From assembly GCA_963752585.1 (NCBI GenBank), contig CAVVYV010000004.1:709895-773894 (forward strand): 64,000 bases of DNA, written 5' to 3'. This DNA is from CAVVYV01 sp963752585 (lineage in GTDB: Bacteria > Actinomycetota > Thermoleophilia > Solirubrobacterales > 70-9). The position numbers and the translations under genes are program-made. The stretch's first letter is position 1, and each line of letters starts with the position of its first letter. A model generated the notes under the pieces. It searched no databases and had not been told where the DNA came from. It worked only from the letters and a program-made list of their open reading frames with translations. Positions 15,913 to 24,920 of the stretch are shown one piece after another.

Positions 15913-16882
15913 TCAGAGGAATGGGAGCTTCGTCACCTCGGCGGTGATCTCGCCGTCGCCGACCTCGAGCCGGTCGCCGGCATTCGCCTCGCGGCGGACG
16001 ATCGCCAGCCCGATCGGGCCGAGGGCGGGGGAGACGCAGGCCGAGCCGACCGCGCCCACCTCGCGCTCGCCCAGGTGGAGGGGCGTCGCCCTCCTTCGCG
16101 GGAGCGCTGAGTCGCAGCCCGACCAGCCGCCGATTGGGCTTCCCCCGGTAATGGAGGCGCGCCACCGGCTCCTGGCCGATGTAGCAGCCCTTCTCGAAGT
16201 CCACCGCCCGATCGACCACGCCGGCCTCGGAGGGCATCGCCTTCGCGTCGAAGTCGCGCCCGAACCGGGGCCGGCCAGACTCGACCCTGGCGATCTCGGC
16301 GGCCTCCTCGGTGATCGGCTCGGCCCCCGCCGCCAGCAGCAGCTCTCGCAGGGCCTCGGCCGCCTCTGAGCGGGCGATCAGGTCGAGGCCGAGGTCGGTG
16401 GCGACGGCGAGGATCTCGATCCCGTCGCGCTCGTAGTAGCGCTGGGCGTGCTCGGGCGAGAGGGGGCCGGTTCCGGCGACCGCCGCGGACCCCGGTCCGA
16501 TCAGCGAGGCGATTGCCCACTCCCGGCTCTCGTCGGAAACCTCGACCTCGCGGCCGATCTTGTAGGTCTCCAGGTGCTTGCGGAGGGGCTCCAAGGCCGC
16601 CGGCTCGGTGTCGAGCCAGATCCCGCCCGCCTGCGCGCCGCTCAGGCGAAGCACCCTCATGTCGGCGACGAAATGACCCTTGCGATCGAGCAGGGCGGCG
16701 TAGCGGCCCTGGTCGGGGTCGAGCGCCTCGATCTCGTTGGTGAGCTGGCCCTGCAGGTACTCGGCGGCGTCCGCCCCCCGGACCAGCAGCTTCCCGCGCT
16801 CGGAGCGATCGAGCAGGCCGGCGCCCTCGCGCATCGCCCGGTACTGGCCGTCGAGCTCGACTGCTTGGGTGAGATCGGCCAT
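15913..16882 (-). CDS. ygfZ: YgfZ/GcvT-like folate-binding protein (frameshifted near 16080)
   Basis: This is a tetrahydrofolate-binding protein of the YgfZ family, which helps Fe-S cluster assembly and repair. The defining loop KGCYIGQEPVARLHYRGKP is present near residue 235, and the N-terminal barrel is complete. In the C_x4_ run at 16080-16083 one extra base shifts the frame: removing it restores a normal C-terminus (HLGEREVGAVGSA... to TKLPFL) ending at 15913. Uncorrected, the frame runs to 15869 with an Arg-rich nonsense tail. A sequencing error is the simplest explanation. Confidence 0.82.
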
Positions 16883-16941
16883 CGCGCCGATTGTAAGGAG
16901 AGGCGCTCGCCGGTCCGCGACGTCAACCTCCGTCCTGAAAG

Positions 16942-16955
16942 TTAGGCATGACTAA
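16942..16955. promoter_or_regulatory. DtxR/MntR-like operator box
   Basis: TTAGGCATGACTAA is an inverted repeat with one mismatched pair, located 33 bases before the multicopper oxidase start. It resembles the TTAGG...CCTAA dyads bound by DtxR-family metalloregulators. The third gene of the operon encodes such a regulator, so metal-dependent autoregulation is likely. Binding is inferred. Confidence 0.55.
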
Positions 16956-16987
16956 ATACAGGTTTCGGTTGTGCTTCAATTGTCCCG

Positions 16988-18118
16988 ATGGCGAAGCTCA
17001 ACCGACGCAACCTGCTGATCGGCGGCGCCGCCGGGGCGAGCCTCCCGGTGCTGCACCAGCTCGTCCCCCATCAGGGGGTCCACAACGCGATCGACGGCGC
17101 ACAGGCCTCGGGCGAGCACGGGGCGGCAACGGGGGCGGCGACGGCGGTTCACGGCGGCGGCGCGGCGGGACCGACCTTCCGTCCGGGCGCGGTTGTCGAC
17201 CACGCCGCCAACGGCTTCAACCCGACCGAGATGCTCCGTGACTTCGACTGGGGCAAGACCCGCCGCCTGGCGAGCGGGCGGGTCCTGCGTGAGTGGACCC
17301 TGGTCGCCGGCGACAAGGAGATCGAGGTCGCGCCGGGCGTCCACTATCCGGCCTGGATGTACAACGGCCGCGCCCCCGGCCCCACCTTGCGTGCCCGGGA
17401 GGGCGAGTTGCTCAGGGTCCGGTTCGTCAACGGCTCGGCCCACCCGCACACGATCCACTTCCACGGCCTCCACCCGGCGGAGATGGACGGGGTGCCGGGC
17501 GTGGGCGCCGGCCTGATCGAGACCGGGGGCGAGACCACCTACGAGTTCACCGCCGAGCCCTTCGGGCTCCACCTCTACCACTGCCACGCCGGTCCGCTCG
17601 CCGAACACATCGCCAGGGGCCTCTACGGCGCCTTCATCGTCGACCCGAGGCAGGGGCGCCCGGAAGCCGACGAGCTGGCGATGGTGATGAACGGCTTCAA
17701 CACAAACTTCGACGCCGAGGGCAATCAGGTCTACGGCGTGAACACAGTCGCCTTCCACTACGTCAACGAGCCGATCGCGGTCGAGCGCTCCTCGCCGGTG
17801 CGGATTTACCTGGTGAACCTGCTCGAGTTCGACCCGATCAACTCGTTCCACATCCACGGCAACTTCTTCCACCACTTCCCCACCGGCACCTCGCTCACCC
17901 CGATCGAGTTCACGGACACGATCCTGCAAGGCCAGGCGCAACGGGCGGTGCTCGAGCTCGAGTTCCCCTACGTCGGTGACTACATGTTCCACGCCCACAA
18001 GACCGAGTTCGCCGAGCTCGGCTGGATGGGCTTCTTCCGGGTCGGCGGGAACGGGGATCGCCGCCGCCAACCGGCGGCCTTCCACGATCCGAGCAGGGTC
18101 GAGGGGTCGAGAGCGTGA
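16988..18118 (+). CDS. Multicopper oxidase, two-domain type, Tat-exported
   Basis: A 376-residue exported copper enzyme. The N-terminus RRNLLIGGAAGAS is a Tat signal. Copper-binding motifs are HPHTIHFHGLH (~150), HLYHCHAGPLAEH (~200), SFHIHGNFFHH (~290) and a final MFHAHKTEFAELGWMG (~330). Length and motif order match two-domain laccase/nitrite-reductase-like oxidases. It may oxidise metal ions outside the membrane, since it is followed with a 4-base overlap by a ZIP metal transporter and then a DtxR regulator. A DtxR-like box precedes it. Confidence 0.87.
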   Translation: MAKLNRRNLLIGGAAGASLPVLHQLVPHQGVHNAIDGAQASGEHGAATGAATAVHGGGAAGPTFRPGAVVDHAANGFNPTEMLRDFDWGKTRRLASGRVLREWTLVAGDKEIEVAPGVHYPAWMYNGRAPGPTLRAREGELLRVRFVNGSAHPHTIHFHGLHPAEMDGVPGVGAGLIETGGETTYEFTAEPFGLHLYHCHAGPLAEHIARGLYGAFIVDPRQGRPEADELAMVMNGFNTNFDAEGNQVYGVNTVAFHYVNEPIAVERSSPVRIYLVNLLEFDPINSFHIHGNFFHHFPTGTSLTPIEFTDTILQGQAQRAVLELEFPYVGDYMFHAHKTEFAELGWMGFFRVGGNGDRRRQPAAFHDPSRVEGSRA

Positions 18119-19323
18119 TGGAGGCTGCCGGGCGGACCGAGCGGGCGATGGGCGGAGTCCCGACCTGGGCGCTGATCGTCGGGCCCCTGGTGCTGATCGC
18201 GGCCGCGATCGGGATCTTCGCCGCTCTCGGCGGCCCAGGGCTCGACGAGCGTCGGGGCCCGCCGGTCGAGGAGCTTGCGGTCGAGCGCACCGTGCTGCGC
18301 CCCGGCGAGATCGAGCTCACCGTGCGGAACACCGGCCCCGACCCGGTCCAGGTCTCTCAGGTGGCGGTCAGCGACTCCTATGTCGCATTCAGCGCCGACC
18401 ACGATGGGGAGGTGGGACGCCTCGGCGAGGAGACCCTCACCCTCGACTACCCGTGGCAGGAGGGCTCCCCATACACGATCTCGATGCTCACCTCGACCGG
18501 GGCGACGATCGAGCACACGATCGACGTCGCGGTCGAGACCCCCGAAGCCGACGCCGGCTTCTACGGCCTGATGGGGCTGCTCGGCACCTACGTGGGGATC
18601 ATCCCCGTGGTCCTCGGGATGTTTTTCTTCCCGGCGCTACGACGGGTCGCGGACGACTGGGTGCGGCTGTTCATGGCGGTGACGATCGGGCTCCTCGGCT
18701 TCCTCGTCATCGACGGGTCGCTCGAGGGGCTCGAGATCGGGAGCGAGTCGAGCGGTGCCTTCGGTGGCGTCGAGCTCCTCTTCCTCGGCGCGGTCAGTGC
18801 ATACCTGGTCCTGACCGCGATCGACCGCTTGCTGCGCTCGGGGGTCGAGCGGCAGCGTCGCGCGGGCGCGGGCGCGTTCCGGTTGTCGCTGATGGTGGCG
18901 ATTGGGATCGGCCTTCACAACCTGGGGGAGGGTCTCGCGATCGGCTCCGCCTACGCGATCGGCTCGCTCGCTCTCGGGGCCTTCCTCGTGGTTGGGTTCG
19001 CGATCCACAACACCACCGAGGGCCTGGCGATTGTCGCCCCGCTCGCTCGCGCGGACCGCCCGTCGCTCCTGCGCCTGCTGGCGCTCGGGCTGATCGCCGG
19101 CGCACCGGCGGTGCTCGGCGCGGTGCTTGGCGCCGCCGCCTACAACCAGGAGCTCGCCGCCTTCTTGATCGGGGTCGGCGTGGGCGCGATCGTCCAGGTG
19201 ATCGGACAGCTGCTGCCATCGATCCGTGACAACAAGGGCCAGACCCTCTATCCGTTGACCATCGCCGGGATCCTCATCGGGGCCGTGATCCTCTACGCGA
19301 CCAGCCTGCTGATCTCGGTCTGA
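18115..19323 (+). CDS. ZIP-family metal transporter with an extracytoplasmic N-terminal domain
   Basis: A 402-residue membrane protein. After a first membrane segment (ALIVGPLVLIAAAIGIFAAL) comes an Ig-like domain of about 100 residues (RPGEIELTVRNTGPDPVQVS), then seven or so further helices. The ZIP metal-site helices are clear: IGIGLHNLGEGLAIG and VGFAIHNTTEGLAI, each with HN-x-x-EG. It should import divalent metal ions. The ATG overlaps the oxidase stop, and its own stop overlaps the next start (TGATG). The long outer domain is unusual for ZIPs and may interact with the oxidase. Confidence 0.87.
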   Translation: MMEAAGRTERAMGGVPTWALIVGPLVLIAAAIGIFAALGGPGLDERRGPPVEELAVERTVLRPGEIELTVRNTGPDPVQVSQVAVSDSYVAFSADHDGEVGRLGEETLTLDYPWQEGSPYTISMLTSTGATIEHTIDVAVETPEADAGFYGLMGLLGTYVGIIPVVLGMFFFPALRRVADDWVRLFMAVTIGLLGFLVIDGSLEGLEIGSESSGAFGGVELLFLGAVSAYLVLTAIDRLLRSGVERQRRAGAGAFRLSLMVAIGIGLHNLGEGLAIGSAYAIGSLALGAFLVVGFAIHNTTEGLAIVAPLARADRPSLLRLLALGLIAGAPAVLGAVLGAAAYNQELAAFLIGVGVGAIVQVIGQLLPSIRDNKGQTLYPLTIAGILIGAVILYATSLLISV

Positions 19324-20066
19324 TGGCGCGTTCGCCCGACACTCCCGCCGGGCCGCAGCCGCTCCGCGGCCACAACGCCCACCCCGCCCGGCGCACCAAC
19401 GAGGGCGCCGAGAACTACGCGAAGGCGATCTACCAGCTCCAGGGGCGCGGCGAGGAGCCGGTACACACCAGCGCCGTCGCCGAGCGTCTCGGGGTGACGC
19501 CCGCCTCGGCGTCCGGGATGCTGAAGCGGCTCGCCTACGAGGGCCTCGTCGACTACGAGCCCTACCACGGCGCCCGGCTCACCGCCCGCGGCGAGCGGCT
19601 TGCACTCGAGGTGATCCGCCACCACCGCCTGATCGAGCTGTTCCTGGCCGAGGTCCTCGAGATGCCCTGGGACCGCGTCCACGAGGAGGCGGAGGTGCTC
19701 GAGCACCACATCTCGGAGGATCTCGAGGAGCTGATCGCAGCCAAGCTCGGCCAGCCCGCCCTCGACCCTCACGGCGACCCGATCCCCAGCCGCGAGCTGG
19801 CGATCAGCGACGACGACACGGTCGCCCTGAGCGAGATGGAGCCAGGCCAGTCGGGCGTCTTCGCTCGCGTCTCCGACCGCGACGCTTCGATGCTGCGCTA
19901 CCTGGCCGAGCGGGGGATCCAGCCGGGGACGAGGCTGAGGGTCGGGGCCCGGGAGCCGTTCGGCGGGCCGCTGGTGGTCGAGATTGGCGACAGCGCCCAT
20001 TCGCTCGGCCCCGAGCTGGCAGAGCGCATCCGGGTCACCGATGTGATCGCCGCCGCTCGGCGGTAG
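19323..20066 (+). CDS. DtxR/MntR-family metal-dependent regulator
   Basis: A 247-residue metalloregulator. The winged helix is at ~28-90 (TNEGAENYAKAIYQL, TSAVAERLGVTPASASGMLKRL). The metal-binding dimerisation domain follows (LEVIRHHRLIELFL, HEEAEVLEHHISEDL). The last ~75 residues form an SH3-like FeoA domain, as in DtxR/IdeR. It is the third gene of the oxidase-ZIP operon, overlapping the ZIP stop, and probably represses the operon through the box at 16942 when metal is plentiful. Mn or Fe cannot be told apart here. Confidence 0.88.
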   Translation: MARSPDTPAGPQPLRGHNAHPARRTNEGAENYAKAIYQLQGRGEEPVHTSAVAERLGVTPASASGMLKRLAYEGLVDYEPYHGARLTARGERLALEVIRHHRLIELFLAEVLEMPWDRVHEEAEVLEHHISEDLEELIAAKLGQPALDPHGDPIPSRELAISDDDTVALSEMEPGQSGVFARVSDRDASMLRYLAERGIQPGTRLRVGAREPFGGPLVVEIGDSAHSLGPELAERIRVTDVIAAARR

Positions 20067-20094
20067 ACGGCGCCGGGTGCACTAGATTCTGGGC

Positions 20095-20457
20095 GTGGCG
20101 CTGGCCGAGACCTTCGCGGGGATCGTGGAATCCCTTCCGGACGACTGGACGGACCTCGAGCTCGATCTGAGGATCGCCGACGAGCACCGCTACGTCGACG
20201 CCGCGGTGCTGCTCTCCCAGGTGAACGCCCAGCCCTACTCGCGCGCCGACTGGCACTGGCGCCTCAACGTCGCTCACGGCTTCGGGCACGCGGCCGCACC
20301 CGAGACGGTCAAGGGGGTGCTCGCGAAGCTCGACCGCGAGAGGATCGGCGGAGAGATTCGTGTCCGCGACGCCCAGGAGGGGAGGGCGGAGGTGGTGCAG
20401 ATGTGGGGCCGCCCGGAAAGCGCCCGCCGCGAGTTCCGCCGGCGGCGAAGCCTCTAG
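20095..20457 (+). CDS. Conserved hypothetical protein
   Basis: A 120-residue soluble protein starting at GTG 20095. It contains DWTDLELDLRIADEHRYVDAA and a conserved-looking SRADWHWRLNVAHGFGHAA followed by a helical segment, and it ends in an Arg-rich tail. No recognised domain, Cys or membrane segment. It overlaps the convergent cyclic-di-GMP gene by four bases. I cannot assign a function. Confidence 0.6.
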   Translation: MALAETFAGIVESLPDDWTDLELDLRIADEHRYVDAAVLLSQVNAQPYSRADWHWRLNVAHGFGHAAAPETVKGVLAKLDRERIGGEIRVRDAQEGRAEVVQMWGRPESARREFRRRRSL

Positions 20458-22451
20458 CCGGCGGCTGACTCGCTCTCGGGAGCGAGGGAGAAGGAGTCGA
20501 TCACCGAGCCGAGCTGGTTCGAGATGATCCGGGCCCGGTTGATCTCCGTGCGGGTCCAGGGGCGATCCTTCGCACTCTGGGCCTCGAGGATGCCGACGCT
20601 CGCGCCACGGTGGATCACCGGGACGAGGAGCATCGAGCGGAAGCCGAGGGAGAGCATCAGCTCGAGCTCTGCGGGGTCGGCGCTCGGATCCCCGACCAGT
20701 ACCTGCGCCGCCTCCCGCTCCTCCAGGACCTTGCGGGTCAGCGGGTAATCGTCGAGCGGGTAGAACTCGTCCTCGACCTCCTCGCCGCTCTCGGCCAGGG
20801 TCTCGACCACTTCCCGGTCCGGATGCCACCGCGAGAGGCAGATCTTGTCGGCGTGAAGCTCGCCGGCGATCAGGCCGAGGGCACGGAGGAGGTCGATGCG
20901 CGTCTGGGCGTCGGCGAGGCGGGCGCTGAGGTGCTCGAGGCGCCGGTCGCCGGCCGAGATCCCGGCGGTCTCACCCCCAGGGCTACGCCGCAACGCCCTC
21001 GCCAGCGCGGACTGGCATGCCTCGACCGCGGCCGGGGGGACCTTGCTCCAAGGCGGAGCCGGCGGACCGAGCGCCATCCCCTGGCCGAGGGGGACGTCGA
21101 GGTCGGCGAGGGCTCGGAGTTCGTCGAGGTTCTCGACCCCCTCGGCGCAGACCGTCGCCCCAACTCGGCGAGTGAAGCGGACGAACGATTCGACCAGGGC
21201 CATCCGAGCCGGGTCGGCGTGGATCCCGCGAATCAGATCGCGGTCGAGCTTGACGATGTCCGGTTGCACCCACATCACCTGTTTGAGGCCGGCGTAGCCC
21301 GCGCCGGCGTCGTCGATCGCGATCATCGCCCCGCGATCGCGGAGGTCCCGCAGGATCTGTTCGAAATCCTCGTCGTCGGCGAACACTTCGTGCTCGGTGA
21401 GCTCGACGGTGATGTCCGTGAGGTCCTCCGGGAGCACGGTCTGGACCGGCTCGCTGGTCAGGCCCGAGGGGCTTACGTTGATCGCCAGTTGCGTCCCGGG
21501 CGCTCGGCCGAGGGGCACCATCGCGGCTCGGATCGCCGCCGCCTCCAGCTCCGGGCCGAGTCCGCAGGCCGCGGCACGCGCGAACCAAGCCTCCGTTGGG
21601 TGCTCCGGTGAGATCGGAAACCGCGCCAGGGCCTCGTAGCCGACGACCCGGCCCGTCGTCAGCGCGACGACCGGCTGGTACGCCGGCTGAATCCCACCGG
21701 GGGTTGCGAGCAGCTCGATGATCTCGGCCGCCTGCCGCCGCGCGTCCTTGACGGTGATCTGCTCGGGGTCGAAGCGGCGGGTGCGGTTCTTCCCCGACTG
21801 CTTCGCGGAGTACACGGCGGCGTCGGCGAGCTGGTTCAGTTCCGAACCGGCATTGGTGTCGAGCGGATATATGGCGAGTCCGGCGGAGCAGGCTATCCGG
21901 CCTTGATGGGTGGGCACGCTCGCGATAGCGGCGCGCACCCGCTCCGCGATCTCCCATCCCTCCTCGGCGTCGGTGCCCGGGAGGATCAGCGCGAACTCCT
22001 CGCCCCCGACCCGGGCCGCGACGTCGTACGCGCGAACGCAGCGGTTGAGCTGAGCCGCGATCAGCCTCAACACTTCGTCGCCGTAGGGATGTCCCCACTG
22101 GTCGTTGATCGCCTTGAAGTCGTCGAGATCGAGGCTGACGAGGGCGAGCTGGGTTCCCTCCCGCCCCGCCCGATTTAGCTCCCTCGCCAGCGCTTCGTGG
22201 AATCCACGATGGTTGACGAGCCCGGTGAGTGGATCGGTGTCGGCGAGACCGCGAAGGTGGGCCTGCTGACGGTGGACGAGGACGACCAGGATCAGGGTCA
22301 GCATGAAGCCGGTTGGGGCGAGCGCGATTAGGCCGGCGCTCCGGTGTCCGTCCAGGGAGAGGACCAGGACCGCGATCCAAGCCAAGGCAAAGCACACCGC
22401 CGCTATCAGCAGCAGGCTGCGGTGCGGCAGGCTGAAGGCTCGTGAGCTCAT
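20454..22451 (-). CDS. Membrane GGDEF-EAL-GAF cyclic-di-GMP protein
   Basis: A protein of about 665 residues. Two N-terminal membrane helices (LLLIAAVCFALAWIAVLVL, LIALAPTGFMLTLILVVLV) are followed by a GGDEF domain with an intact GGEEF active loop near 150. Next is an EAL domain with YEAL, ELTEHE, IDDAGAGYAGLK and VKLDRDLI. A GAF-like domain closes the protein (RSMLLVPVIHRGASVGILEA). The signature residues of both synthesis and hydrolysis seem present, so it may be bifunctional. The sensor at the C-terminus is an unusual order. The start is uncertain (22451, 22463 or 22478). Confidence 0.88.
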   Translation of the reverse strand: MSSRAFSLPHRSLLLIAAVCFALAWIAVLVLSLDGHRSAGLIALAPTGFMLTLILVVLVHRQQAHLRGLADTDPLTGLVNHRGFHEALARELNRAGREGTQLALVSLDLDDFKAINDQWGHPYGDEVLRLIAAQLNRCVRAYDVAARVGGEEFALILPGTDAEEGWEIAERVRAAIASVPTHQGRIACSAGLAIYPLDTNAGSELNQLADAAVYSAKQSGKNRTRRFDPEQITVKDARRQAAEIIELLATPGGIQPAYQPVVALTTGRVVGYEALARFPISPEHPTEAWFARAAACGLGPELEAAAIRAAMVPLGRAPGTQLAINVSPSGLTSEPVQTVLPEDLTDITVELTEHEVFADDEDFEQILRDLRDRGAMIAIDDAGAGYAGLKQVMWVQPDIVKLDRDLIRGIHADPARMALVESFVRFTRRVGATVCAEGVENLDELRALADLDVPLGQGMALGPPAPPWSKVPPAAVEACQSALARALRRSPGGETAGISAGDRRLEHLSARLADAQTRIDLLRALGLIAGELHADKICLSRWHPDREVVETLAESGEEVEDEFYPLDDYPLTRKVLEEREAAQVLVGDPSADPAELELMLSLGFRSMLLVPVIHRGASVGILEAQSAKDRPWTRTEINRARIISNQLGSVIDSFSLAPESESAAG

Positions 22452-22564
22452 GCCATTACCCATAAATATCGGCCGCACCCACGCTCAACTTGACGATGCC
22501 AAGCCCACGCCGCTGCATCGACGTTCGCCCTCCTTTCACCGCTCGGGCATAGCCTTAAGTCCCG

Positions 22565-22885
22565 ATGGCGCGGATAGTCGTGATCGGCTCCGACCTGATG
22601 CTCGCCAGCCGGGTGACCAGCTCCCTCGGCGCGATGGGCCACCAGGTCGATCAGGGCTCCGAGGTCCCCGATGAGCTCGACGGGGTCGACCTGGTGGTCG
22701 CCGACCTCGACGGGGTCGAGCCGGAGCGACTTGCCGGCCTCGGGGTGCCGGTGCTCGGCTTCCACCGGCACACCGACGTCGACACCAAGCGCCGCGCCGA
22801 GGCGGCAGGGCTCGACTTGGTCATACCGCGTAGCCGGCTGGTCCGGGAGCTGCCGCAGCTCGCCCGGCGGCTCCTCGGCGGCTGA
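22565..22885 (+). CDS. Receiver-like small protein
   Basis: A 106-residue alpha/beta protein with response-regulator-like topology: RIVVIGSDLMLASRVTSSL, then LVVADLDGVEPERLAGLG and PVLGFHRHTDVDTKRRAEAAGLD. The Asp in VVADLDG is near the usual phosphorylation position, but the conserved Lys and acidic pair are not convincing. It may be a receiver-like domain without phosphotransfer. It is divergent from the GGDEF-EAL gene and could be functionally linked. Confidence 0.6.
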   Translation: MARIVVIGSDLMLASRVTSSLGAMGHQVDQGSEVPDELDGVDLVVADLDGVEPERLAGLGVPVLGFHRHTDVDTKRRAEAAGLDLVIPRSRLVRELPQLARRLLGG

Positions 22886-22888
22886 TCC

Positions 22889-23932
22889 TCAGCTCGAAGC
22901 GGCGGCGGCTCGGCAGTGAAGGCTGAAGTTGAGCCGGAGCCCACCGGCCACGAGGCTCGCGGCCCTCGGCGTCGGCGGGATCACCCGATGAGCAAGGGCC
23001 CACCTGAGCCAGGTCAGCGGGCTGGGCCGGTTGAGCTCCGAGGTCGCCGCCCCGCCCCGGTCGTTCGGGGAGAAGGCGCCATTGGAGATCAGCGCCTCGA
23101 GCTGCGCCTGCTGGGAGGCTCGGTCCAGGCCCTCGTTCTCGGCGAGGAGGTCATCCAGCGCGCCCTCGGGGTCTCGGGACAGCAGCGAGTAGCCGCGGCG
23201 AAGCGCCCGCGCCGCAGCACAGGGCAGCTCGTCTCCGCCGAGCGGCCTTGGGATCGCGTCGGCCGAGGCCGTCAGCAGGAGCTCCGGATAGCGGGGGGCG
23301 CCGTACTCGTCGACCCGGAACTCGCGAGTTGGGATGCCGAGTTGCTTGAGCTCCACTCCCTCCGCATTCCAGAAGGCGGTGGCGGCGTCGATCCTGCCGG
23401 CGGCGAGGGCGGAGACGGCGTTGAAGCCGATGTCGAACCGCTCGATCGAGTCCTGGGCGACCCCGCCGGAGGCGAGCACCGTGTCGAGGACGGCATCGTC
23501 GGAGGGCACGCCGGTGACCCCGACTGTCTTCCCCGCGAGGTCGTCCGGAGCGCGGATCTCCTCCCGGTTGCCGGCGATCACCGAGGCCAAGGGCCGCTGG
23601 ACGATCGCGGCGATCGCGAACAGGTCGGCGCCGCGCTCCACGGCGATCCCGAAGTCATTGATGTCCATCACCGCGAGTTCGGCGCGGCCGGCCTCCAGCA
23701 GCTTCGACGCGTCGCTGCTCGAGGAGGGCTCACGAATCGTCAGATCGATGCCCTCGTCCTCGAAGTACCCCCGTGCCTGGGCCGCGTAGATCCCGGCGTG
23801 GACGGCGTTCGGCTGGAAGTCGAGGACCAGGGTCGCGCCCTCCGGCGCGCCCGGTTCAGCGCCGTCGTCCCCGCAGCCCGCCGCGGCGAGCGCACAGACG
23901 ACGGCCGCCAGCGGCGCGGCGACCCGTTTCAT
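22889..23932 (-). CDS. NMT1/THI5-like substrate-binding lipoprotein
   Basis: A 347-residue lipoprotein (signal PLAAVVCALAAAGCGDDG, lipobox AAGC) of the NMT1/THI5-like periplasmic binding family, which captures thiamine precursors or related small ligands for an ABC transporter. Typical sequences are LVLDFQPNAVHAGIYAAQARG near residue 36, DLAGKTVGVTGVPSDDAVLD near 130 and DAATAFWNAEGVELKQ. No permease or ATPase gene is adjacent, so the partner lies elsewhere or the protein is an orphan. The C-terminal 60 residues diverge from the family. Confidence 0.82.
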   Translation of the reverse strand: MKRVAAPLAAVVCALAAAGCGDDGAEPGAPEGATLVLDFQPNAVHAGIYAAQARGYFEDEGIDLTIREPSSSSDASKLLEAGRAELAVMDINDFGIAVERGADLFAIAAIVQRPLASVIAGNREEIRAPDDLAGKTVGVTGVPSDDAVLDTVLASGGVAQDSIERFDIGFNAVSALAAGRIDAATAFWNAEGVELKQLGIPTREFRVDEYGAPRYPELLLTASADAIPRPLGGDELPCAAARALRRGYSLLSRDPEGALDDLLAENEGLDRASQQAQLEALISNGAFSPNDRGGAATSELNRPSPLTWLRWALAHRVIPPTPRAASLVAGGLRLNFSLHCRAAAASS

Positions 23933-24064
23933 CGGCGACGGACCCTAGCCGGATTTCTGGTTAGACTGGCGCCGCCTCACAGCCGGTGGGGACAAACATG
24001 AAACGGGTTGCTCCTTGGCTATCGCCTTCGGAGAGCCCTCGCTTAACGAGGAGGTCGCTTCCCA

Positions 24065-24886
24065 GTGCAAGATCGAGGACTTGCCGCGTATGTCGCAGAG
24101 CTGGTCGGGACTCTGTTCCTGGTCTTCTTCGTCACCAGCGTCGTCGTCCTGTACGTCGCCTCCGGCCAGAACGCCCAGTTCGGCTCGGACTTCGCGGTGG
24201 TCGGGCTTACCCACGCGTTCGTCCTCTTCGTCCTGATCGCAAGCATCGGCGTTGCCAGCGGCGGGCACTTCAACCCAGCCGTCACCACCGCGTTCATCGT
24301 CCTGCGGCGGATCGACCCGATCGACGGGCTGGTCTACATCCTCGCTCAGCTCTCGGGCGGCGTCCTCGGCGCCCTGCTGACCAAGGCCTTCCTTCTCGAC
24401 GAGGGCCGCGCATCCGACTACGGCCTCACGAAGATCAGCGATCTGCTCGGCGGCGCCGTTCAGGGCGCCCTGGTCGAGGGGATCGGCACCTTCGTCCTCG
24501 TCCTCACCGTCCTCACGATGGCGCTCAACCCCGAGGTCAGGCGCTGGGCCGCGCTCACGATCGGCGGCGCACTCGGCTTCCTGGTGATGGTCCTCGGGCC
24601 GCTCACCGGCGGCTCGTTCAACCCGGCCCGCTGGTTCGGCCCGGCGCTGGTCGGCAACGAGTTCGGCGACGCCTGGGTCTACATCATCGGCCCGCTCGTC
24701 GGCGGCGCCCTGGCGGCGGCCTTCTACCGGTTCGTGATCCAGCCGAGCAGTGGGCCGATTCAGGAGGCGGCCGATACCGTCGCGCCTCGCGGGCCCGCGC
24801 CGCCCGCCGGTGAGGCGCCGCCGCTGCGGCAGGAGAGCGGCGGCCCGCCGCCCTCGCCGCCTCCCGGCGGCATCGCCGGCAGCTAG
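24065..24886 (+). CDS. MIP/aquaporin-family channel
   Basis: A 273-residue inner-membrane channel with six helices and the two half-helix NPA loops: GGHFNPAV near residue 70 and GGSFNPARWFGPAL near 190. The Arg after the second NPA is the selectivity-filter arginine. The C-terminal 50 residues are Pro/Gly-rich and cytoplasmic. The start is GTG 24065 with GAGGAGG about ten bases upstream. It should conduct water or small neutral solutes. It stands alone ahead of fbiC. Confidence 0.88.
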   Translation: MQDRGLAAYVAELVGTLFLVFFVTSVVVLYVASGQNAQFGSDFAVVGLTHAFVLFVLIASIGVASGGHFNPAVTTAFIVLRRIDPIDGLVYILAQLSGGVLGALLTKAFLLDEGRASDYGLTKISDLLGGAVQGALVEGIGTFVLVLTVLTMALNPEVRRWAALTIGGALGFLVMVLGPLTGGSFNPARWFGPALVGNEFGDAWVYIIGPLVGGALAAAFYRFVIQPSSGPIQEAADTVAPRGPAPPAGEAPPLRQESGGPPPSPPPGGIAGS

Positions 24887-24920
24887 GAAGGCACCCACGG
24901 TTCGCTAGGTTTGCCCTGCG

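Noticed and set aside
16976..18085. Long minus-strand frame opposite the multicopper oxidase
   Set aside because: No recognisable protein; mirror image of a well supported gene in GC-rich DNA.
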